From Pseudomonas sp. PH1b (GTDB lineage: Bacteria; Pseudomonadota; Gammaproteobacteria; Pseudomonadales; Pseudomonadaceae), in assembly GCF_000633395.1 (NCBI RefSeq), contig NZ_AYMU01000001.1, positions 124,001 to 188,000 of the forward strand: a stretch of 64,000 nt of DNA. Direction: 5' to 3'. Positions 59,574 to 64,000 of the stretch are shown here, one piece after another. A program made the translations under genes and the position numbers. How positions within the stretch are numbered: the first letter of the stretch is position 1; each line of letters begins with the position of its first letter. The notes beneath the pieces were generated by a model, which made no database searches, was not told the origin of the DNA, and worked only from the letters and a program-made list of their open reading frames with translations.

Positions 59574-60899
59574 TCAGGCGCCGACGTCGCGCATCAACAG
59601 GCCGAAGCGCAAGTCCACCTGGTCGGGGATCGGCAGGTACACGGTGTGGCCGTCGCCCGGCGCCACGTCGATGCGCTCGCCCTTGGTGTTGTGCAGTTCA
59701 TGCAGGTCGAAGTGGAAGTTGCCCTTGGGGGTCATCAGTTCCATGTGGTCGCCCAGGGCAAAGCGGTTCTTCACCTTCACTTCCGCCAGGCGATCGCGGC
59801 GCTCACCGGTCAGCTCGCCGACGAACTGCTGGCGCTCCGACACCGAGCTGCCGTTCTGGTAGTTCTGGTACTCATCATGCACATGGCGCCGCAGGAAGCC
59901 TTCGGTGTAGCCGCGCTGGGCCAGGGATTCCAGGTCGCTCATCAGGCTGCGGTCGAACTCGCGGCCGGCAGCAGCGTCATCGATGGCCCGGCGATACACC
60001 TGGGTGGTACGCGCGCAGTAGAAGTGGGATTTGGTCCGTCCCTCGATTTTCAGCGAATGCACGCCCATGCGGGTCAGGCGGTCGACGTGCTGCACCGCGC
60101 GCAGGTCCTTGGCATTCATGATGTAGGTGCCGTGCTCGTCCTCGAAGGCCGGCATCAGTTCGTCCGGCCGGTTGGCTTCCTGGAGCAGGAACACCTGGTC
60201 GGTGGGGGCGCCCAGGCCCAGGGTCGGCTCCGGCTCGAAGGTCTGGACGATCTCGCCCAGGGTGTTTTCGGTGGCCTCCTGCGCCTTGTACTTCCAGCGA
60301 CAGGCATTGGTGCAGGTGCCCTGGTTGGCGTCGCGCTTGTTCATGTAGCCCGACAGCAGGCAGCGCCCGGAGTAGGCCATGCACAGGGCGCCATGGACGA
60401 AGACTTCGAGCTCCATGTCCGGTACCTGCTGACGGATCTCCTCGATCTCCTCCAGCGACAGCTCGCGGGACAGGATGACCCGTTCCAGGCCCTGCTGCTG
60501 CCAGAACTCGACGCTGGCCCAGTTCACCGTGTTGGCCTGTACCGAGAGGTGAATCGGCATGGCCGGGAAATGCCGGCGCACCAGCATGATCAGCCCGGGG
60601 TCGGACATGATCAGTGCGTCCGGGGCCATCTCGATCACCGGCGCCAGGTCCTTGAGGAAGGTCTTGAGCTTGGCGTTGTGCGGGGCAATGTTGACCACCA
60701 CGTAGAAGCGCTTGCCCTGGGCCTGGGCCTCGCGGATGCCGAGGGCCAGGTTGGCGTGATCGAATTCGTTGTTGCGCACCCGCAGGCTGTAGCGCGGCTG
60801 GCCGGCGTAGACCGCGTCGGCGCCATAGGCGAAGGCGTAGCGCATGTTCTTCAGGGTGCCGGCGGGGGCCAGGAGTTCGGGTTTGGCGAGGAGCGTCAT
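59574..60899 (-). CDS. trhP: tRNA uridine-34 hydroxylation protein TrhP (YegQ, peptidase U32 family)
   Basis: A 441-aa cytoplasmic protein needed for 5-hydroxyuridine formation at the tRNA wobble base, with prephenate as oxygen-pathway substrate in E. coli. It begins KPELLAPAGTLKNMRYAFAY. The U32 signature EVFVHGALCMAYSGRCLLSG is at about residues 166-185, and downstream cysteines (TCTNACRWKY) complete the four conserved Cys that may hold a metal or Fe-S cluster. The C-terminal U32_C domain ends DQVDLRFGLLMRDVGA. Length matches TrhP rather than RlhA. It is divergent from the AI-2E transporter gene. Confidence 0.9.
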   Translation of the reverse strand: MTLLAKPELLAPAGTLKNMRYAFAYGADAVYAGQPRYSLRVRNNEFDHANLALGIREAQAQGKRFYVVVNIAPHNAKLKTFLKDLAPVIEMAPDALIMSDPGLIMLVRRHFPAMPIHLSVQANTVNWASVEFWQQQGLERVILSRELSLEEIEEIRQQVPDMELEVFVHGALCMAYSGRCLLSGYMNKRDANQGTCTNACRWKYKAQEATENTLGEIVQTFEPEPTLGLGAPTDQVFLLQEANRPDELMPAFEDEHGTYIMNAKDLRAVQHVDRLTRMGVHSLKIEGRTKSHFYCARTTQVYRRAIDDAAAGREFDRSLMSDLESLAQRGYTEGFLRRHVHDEYQNYQNGSSVSERQQFVGELTGERRDRLAEVKVKNRFALGDHMELMTPKGNFHFDLHELHNTKGERIDVAPGDGHTVYLPIPDQVDLRFGLLMRDVGA

Positions 60900-61057
60900 G
60901 GGGCTGTCGATCGCAAAAGGTCGCGAGGGTAAGCCAGTGCCGCGGGGTGTTCATTGATTTGGATCTATGTTCACTGCAGAAAAAAACGCACTCGGCGCGC
61001 CGGTGGCGGACTAAACATCAGGACGCCGGTGCCGGCGTCGATTGACAGAGATCGACG

Positions 61058-62119
61058 ATGACTCAGAACAACCTGCAAAACAAAAGCCTGCTGCTGTTGC
61101 TGGTCCTGGTGACCTGCGCCTTTATCTGGATCCTCCTGCCGTTCTACGGCGCGCTGTTCTGGGCGGTGATCCTCGGCATTGTCTTTGCGCCGCTGCAACG
61201 CCGCCTGCAGGGCAAGTTCGGCTGGCCGCGCAACCTCACGTCCTTGTGCACCCTGGCCATCTGCCTGGTGATCGCCATCCTGCCGGTGGTCATCACCAGT
61301 GTGCTGCTGGTCCAAGAAGGGGCCGAGCTGTACAAGAAGATCGAAAGCGGCCAGCTGGATATCGCCGGCTATCTGGTGCAGTTCAAGCACAGCCTGCCAC
61401 CGTACTTCCAGCATTTGCTGGACCGATTTGGCCTGGGCGAGCTCAATGGCCTGCAGGAGAAGATCGTCAAGAGCGCGATGCAGGGCAGCCAGTTCCTGGC
61501 GACCCAGGCCTTCAGCGTTGGCCAGGGCACCTTCGAGTGGCTGGTGAGCTTCTTCATCATGCTCTACCTGCTGTTTTTCTTTTTGCGCGACGGCGCCGAG
61601 CTGGTGCGCAAGATCCGCAGCGCAGTGCCCCTGGCCGAGTACCAGAAACGTCGCTTGCAACTGAAGTTCAACCGGGTGGTGCGAGCCACGGTCAAGGGCA
61701 ATGTGCTGGTGGCGGTGACCCAGGGGGCTTTGGGAGGGCTGATCTTCTGGGTCCTGGACATTCCCAGCGCCTTGCTCTGGGCCGTGCTGATGGCCTTTTT
61801 GTCGCTGCTACCGGCCGTGGGGGCGGGGCTTGTCTGGGGGCCGGTGGCGGCCTATTTCCTGATCAGCGGAGCGATCTGGCAAGGGGTGGTGCTGGCGCTG
61901 TTCGGAATACTGGTGATCGGCCTGGTGGACAACCTGCTGCGGCCGATCCTGGTGGGCAAGGACACCCGGATGCCGGACTACCTGATCCTGATCTCGACCC
62001 TGGGCGGGCTGGCGGTCTTCGGCCTCAACGGCTTTGTCATCGGCCCCCTGATCGCGGCGCTGTTCATGTCCAGCTGGGCGCTGTTCATCGAGACCCGGCC
62101 GCGGGTGCAGTTGCCTTAG
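61058..62119 (+). CDS. AI-2E family transporter (PerM-like)
   Basis: A 353-aa inner-membrane protein with about eight helices. Early helices LLLLLVLVTCAFIWILLPFY and ALFWAVILGIVFAPL, the long cytoplasmic or periplasmic middle (about 75-150), and the C-terminal family block LVDNLLRPILVGKDTRMPDY with GLAVFGLNGFVIGPLIAALF. Members include the TqsA autoinducer-2 exporter and Na+/H+-exchanging PerM types; the substrate cannot be assigned from sequence. It ends 4 bp inside the stop region of a small minus-strand gene (3' overlap). Confidence 0.88.
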   Translation: MTQNNLQNKSLLLLLVLVTCAFIWILLPFYGALFWAVILGIVFAPLQRRLQGKFGWPRNLTSLCTLAICLVIAILPVVITSVLLVQEGAELYKKIESGQLDIAGYLVQFKHSLPPYFQHLLDRFGLGELNGLQEKIVKSAMQGSQFLATQAFSVGQGTFEWLVSFFIMLYLLFFFLRDGAELVRKIRSAVPLAEYQKRRLQLKFNRVVRATVKGNVLVAVTQGALGGLIFWVLDIPSALLWAVLMAFLSLLPAVGAGLVWGPVAAYFLISGAIWQGVVLALFGILVIGLVDNLLRPILVGKDTRMPDYLILISTLGGLAVFGLNGFVIGPLIAALFMSSWALFIETRPRVQLP

Positions 62120-62301
62120 CAGGCGTATAGCTGCCGGGTCGTCATTTCCCGAGACAGGGCCTGGGCGGCCGGCAGGGAAGGCAGAGGGCCGCTGACGGCT
62201 TCGCCATCGCGTACCAGGTACCAGCAGGCGAGCAGTCCCATGGCCCTGAGCGATGCTGGAACGGCGCTGCCGACAACGGACATGATCTGAACCTTTGGCA
62301 T
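62116..62301 (-). CDS. Small hypothetical protein (61 aa)
   Basis: A 61-aa product, MPKVQIMSVVGSAVPASLRA, then MGLLACWYLVRDGEAVSGPL and a final segment LSREMTTRQLYAC. GGAGG lies 5 nt before the ATG, a strong start. A moderately hydrophobic patch (about 14-30) is present but no clear signal peptide. No family is recognised. It overlaps the AI-2E gene stop by 4 bp on the opposite strand. The strong ribosome binding site is the main support. Confidence 0.6.
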   Translation of the reverse strand: MPKVQIMSVVGSAVPASLRAMGLLACWYLVRDGEAVSGPLPSLPAAQALSREMTTRQLYAC

Positions 62302-62395
62302 GGGAACCTCCTCAATTCGAGGGGTTACCTTACAAAGCGCCCAGTGCTACGAAAAATCACCCAAGTTGATAGTGGACATTGACGAGGGTGAGGGG

Positions 62396-62590
62396 TCAAT
62401 CCACTACCTGATCGAGCATGTGCATCACTTCGTGCTCGTTGAGCAGGCCCTTGCGCACCAGGTTTTCTGCCAGCAGCGAGAGAAACTTGGCGCTGCGGTG
62501 GCCTTCCAGGTGCTTGAGCTCGGTAAGGGCGTCATACACGCGGCTGGAGGTGCAGAGGCCGGCGACGCGGTGCGGGTTTTGCGTGGGCAT
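62396..62590 (-). CDS. Small hypothetical helical protein (64 aa)
   Basis: A 64-aa product, MPTQNPHRVAGLCTSSRVYD, then ALTELKHLEGHRSAKFLSLL and LLNEHEVMHMLDQVVD. The C-terminal half is an amphipathic helix pair with acidic, His and hydrophobic residues and might be a small regulatory or adaptor module. AAGGA precedes the ATG by 9 nt. No signal or membrane segment. It is separated by 94 bp from the other small gene. Function is unknown. Confidence 0.6.
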   Translation of the reverse strand: MPTQNPHRVAGLCTSSRVYDALTELKHLEGHRSAKFLSLLAENLVRKGLLNEHEVMHMLDQVVD

Positions 62591-62792
62591 GTGGGGGCGT
62601 CCTTGTTGTTATGGGCCTGTGGCGAGCGGACTGTGTCGATCTTGCAGTCCTTGAATGACACAAACATGACAATCGCATGTCGCTCTGGGCGCTCGATGGG
62701 TGAACACACTATTGCCCGATTAAATAGCAAATACTGTTCCAGTCGCGACATCCTGCAGAATTATTCAGACATTTGGCTGCTGGAAAAATGCA

Positions 62793-62823
62793 ACAGGCCC
62801 CGCCTTTTGGGGGCGGGGCCTGT
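62793..62823 (-). terminator. Terminator of the Tyr/Pro-repeat exported protein
   Basis: ACAGGCCCCGCC pairs with GGCGGGGCCTGT (12 bp, 7-nt loop). On the minus strand a T run follows a few bases later (TGCATTTTTCC). It lies 19 nt past the stop codon. Confidence 0.8.
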
Positions 62824-62842
62824 GTCTGGATCCTGTTGCCGA

Positions 62843-63199
62843 TTACCAGCGGCCGGGACCGTAGTAGTAATGGGGGTGGCCGTAGTAGCCACGGGGCGGC
62901 CCGTAGTAGACCGGCGCCGGACGGTAATAGACCGGTTGCTGCACATAGACCGGTGCCGGCTGGTAATAGACCGGTGGCGGTGGTGGCGCATACACCGGCT
63001 GGGGTTGCACATACACCGGTTGTTGCTGCACGTAGACCGGAGGAGCCTGGCTGGCGATCACCGAGCCCACCACGGCGGCGCCGACAACAGCACCCAACGC
63101 GGCGGGTCCGACCCAGCCGCCACCACCGTGGGCCGACGCCTGGCCTGCGACAGCGAGTGCACCGATGAGCAAGGCTATCTTGGGGATTTTGGAAATCAT
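62843..63199 (-). CDS. Exported protein with PVYV/PVYY repeats and glycine-zipper
   Basis: A 118-aa secreted protein. The signal peptide covers about residues 1-23 (IALLIGALAVAGQASA|HG). A Gly/Ala-rich segment (about 25-50, GGGGWVGPAALGAVVGAAVVG) with small residues could be a glycine-zipper membrane segment. The rest is a series of PVYVQQQ, PVYAPPPP, PVYYQPA and PVYYRPA units ending in a GYYGHPHYYYGPGRW tail. Such Tyr/Pro-rich tails are seen in envelope-stress and outer-membrane proteins, but the role is unknown. The Met7 start (63199) has GAGGA upstream and is preferred over 63217. Confidence 0.75.
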   Translation of the reverse strand: MISKIPKIALLIGALAVAGQASAHGGGGWVGPAALGAVVGAAVVGSVIASQAPPVYVQQQPVYVQPQPVYAPPPPPVYYQPAPVYVQQPVYYRPAPVYYGPPRGYYGHPHYYYGPGRW

Positions 63200-63454
63200 G
63201 GTTGTTCCTCGGTTCAACCCCAGCGTTTATGGTCTGCACCAGACTCAAGAACTGACGCGGGGATACTTCTAAGACAGCGCTTTTGGCAAAAACTGCACAG
63301 CCGCTGAGTAAATATTGTGTAAGGTCTGTACCGGCCTCTTTACCGTCATCCCTGGGCGGTGGCGAAGGCCTGTAAACCAACGCCGACATGATCAGGCACG
63401 GCGGGGTGGCTGACCAATCCCGTCTATCCGAAAGAGCCCAGCGAGGAGATGACG

Positions 63455-64000
63455 ATGCACATGAACCCCAACAAGGACACGCAACTGTGCATGTCGCTGT
63501 CCGGGCGCCCGGGGAACTTTGGCCTGCGTTTTCACAACCACCTGTATGAGCAGTTGGGGCTCAACTTCTATTACAAGGCCTTCAGCAGCCAGGACCTGCC
63601 CGGCGCGGTCCGCGGGATTCGTGCACTGGGGATTCGCGGTTGCGGGGTGTCCATGCCGTTCAAGGAAGATTGCATTGCCCTGGTGGACGAACTGGATGCA
63701 TCGGCCCGGGTGATTGCCTCGATCAACACCATCGTCAACACCGACGGCCATCTCAAGGCCTACAACACCGACTACATCGCCGTAGCGCAGTTGCTGGCAA
63801 GCCACCGGGTGCCCAGGGAGTCGAGTTTTGCCCTGCGTGGCAGCGGCGGCATGGCCAAGGCGGTGGCCAGTGCCTTGCGCGATGGTGGTTACACCCAGGG
63901 CGTGATCGTGGCCCGCAATCCTCTGGCCGGGCGCGCCCTGGCCGATTCGCTGGGGTATTCGTGGCAGGCGGAGCTGGGTAGCCTGCGGCCGCAGATGCTG
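63455..64000 (+). CDS. Shikimate dehydrogenase-like protein (SDH-L type), truncated by window end
   Basis: A partial protein of 182 aa (open to the last base). AGGAG lies 6 nt before the ATG. It begins CMSLSGRPGNFGLRFHNHLY, lacking the usual SxS shikimate pocket of AroE (AroE has a K-S-x-S-P-x-x-H-N pattern), and contains GVSMPFKE with catalytic Lys70, INTIVN, AYNTDY (Asp106) and GSGGMAKAVASAL, the NADP Rossmann loop. This matches the shikimate-dehydrogenase-like SDH-L group typified by HI0607. Start codons at 63449 and 63461 are alternatives. The substrate and the gene's 3' end lie outside the window. Confidence 0.82.
   Translation, partial: MHMNPNKDTQLCMSLSGRPGNFGLRFHNHLYEQLGLNFYYKAFSSQDLPGAVRGIRALGIRGCGVSMPFKEDCIALVDELDASARVIASINTIVNTDGHLKAYNTDYIAVAQLLASHRVPRESSFALRGSGGMAKAVASALRDGGYTQGVIVARNPLAGRALADSLGYSWQAELGSLRPQML

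Overview
The window looks like a chromosomal segment of a fluorescent-group Pseudomonas (P. protegens / P. chlororaphis / P. fluorescens type). The evidence is GC-rich coding with strong G/C third positions, the divergent ampC/ampR pair, a FecI-FecR-FecA unit, chemoreceptors with FliA-type promoters, and REP doublets of the GTAGGAGCCGGCTTGCCGG family typical of this group. No rRNA, tRNA, CRISPR array, prophage or insertion sequence is visible. The window cuts a gene at each end.

Layout. 1-3.3 kb: the end of a zinc alcohol dehydrogenase, a tandem-domain universal stress protein, three small exported proteins, and a DUF6124-type gene behind a long structured RNA leader. 3.6-8.6 kb: a DUF2946 / TonB receptor / PepSY membrane protein set (probable metal uptake) and a DUF3087 protein. 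8.6-16.5 kb: a large patatin-like membrane phospholipase with an in-frame hexanucleotide microsatellite, a TauE/SafE exporter, a LysE exporter, a hybrid histidine kinase and phosphatidylcholine synthase. 17-22 kb: AmpC/AmpR, then an ECF sigma / anti-sigma / periplasmic sensor operon bracketed by small W-x-x-G-x-W proteins. 22-30 kb: an AraC regulator, a possible Fur-controlled orphan, a GNAT, an XRE-cupin regulator and the fecIRA-type system, which ends in five tandem 110-bp REP doublets. 30-36 kb: MFS, Lrp and LysR genes, then an exported cyclase, RidA and a DapF-like protein lacking both catalytic cysteines. 36-40 kb: cytosine permease and deaminase, an XRE/membrane-protein pair and a NUDIX hydrolase.

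40.7-47.9 kb is one long minus-strand unit: an RpiR-type regulator, a D-Ala-D-Ala dipeptidase and a complete five-gene dipeptide ABC importer. It reads as uptake and cleavage of D,D-dipeptides from peptidoglycan. 48-53.4 kb: a nucleoside deoxyribosyltransferase, a GNAT, QueD, a second patatin, and a PepSY-PepSY-response regulator-kinase operon of BqsRS/CarRS type behind a near-match to the BqsR box. 53.5-64 kb: two chemoreceptors, each with a convincing sigma-28 promoter, a Na+/H+ antiporter-family protein, TrhP/YegQ, an AI-2E family transporter, small orphans and a shikimate-dehydrogenase-like gene cut by the window end.

The least expected signal is the 5' leader of the DUF6124-type gene (about 2741-2947). 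A central strand can pair almost perfectly with an upstream segment that encloses a terminator hairpin. It can instead pair with a second copy of the same motifs next to the ribosome binding site. Other points worth following are the microsatellite in the patatin active-site region, the double Cys-to-Ser DapF paralogue and the 110-bp REP array. All calls come from reading the sequence and from family knowledge; no database search was run.
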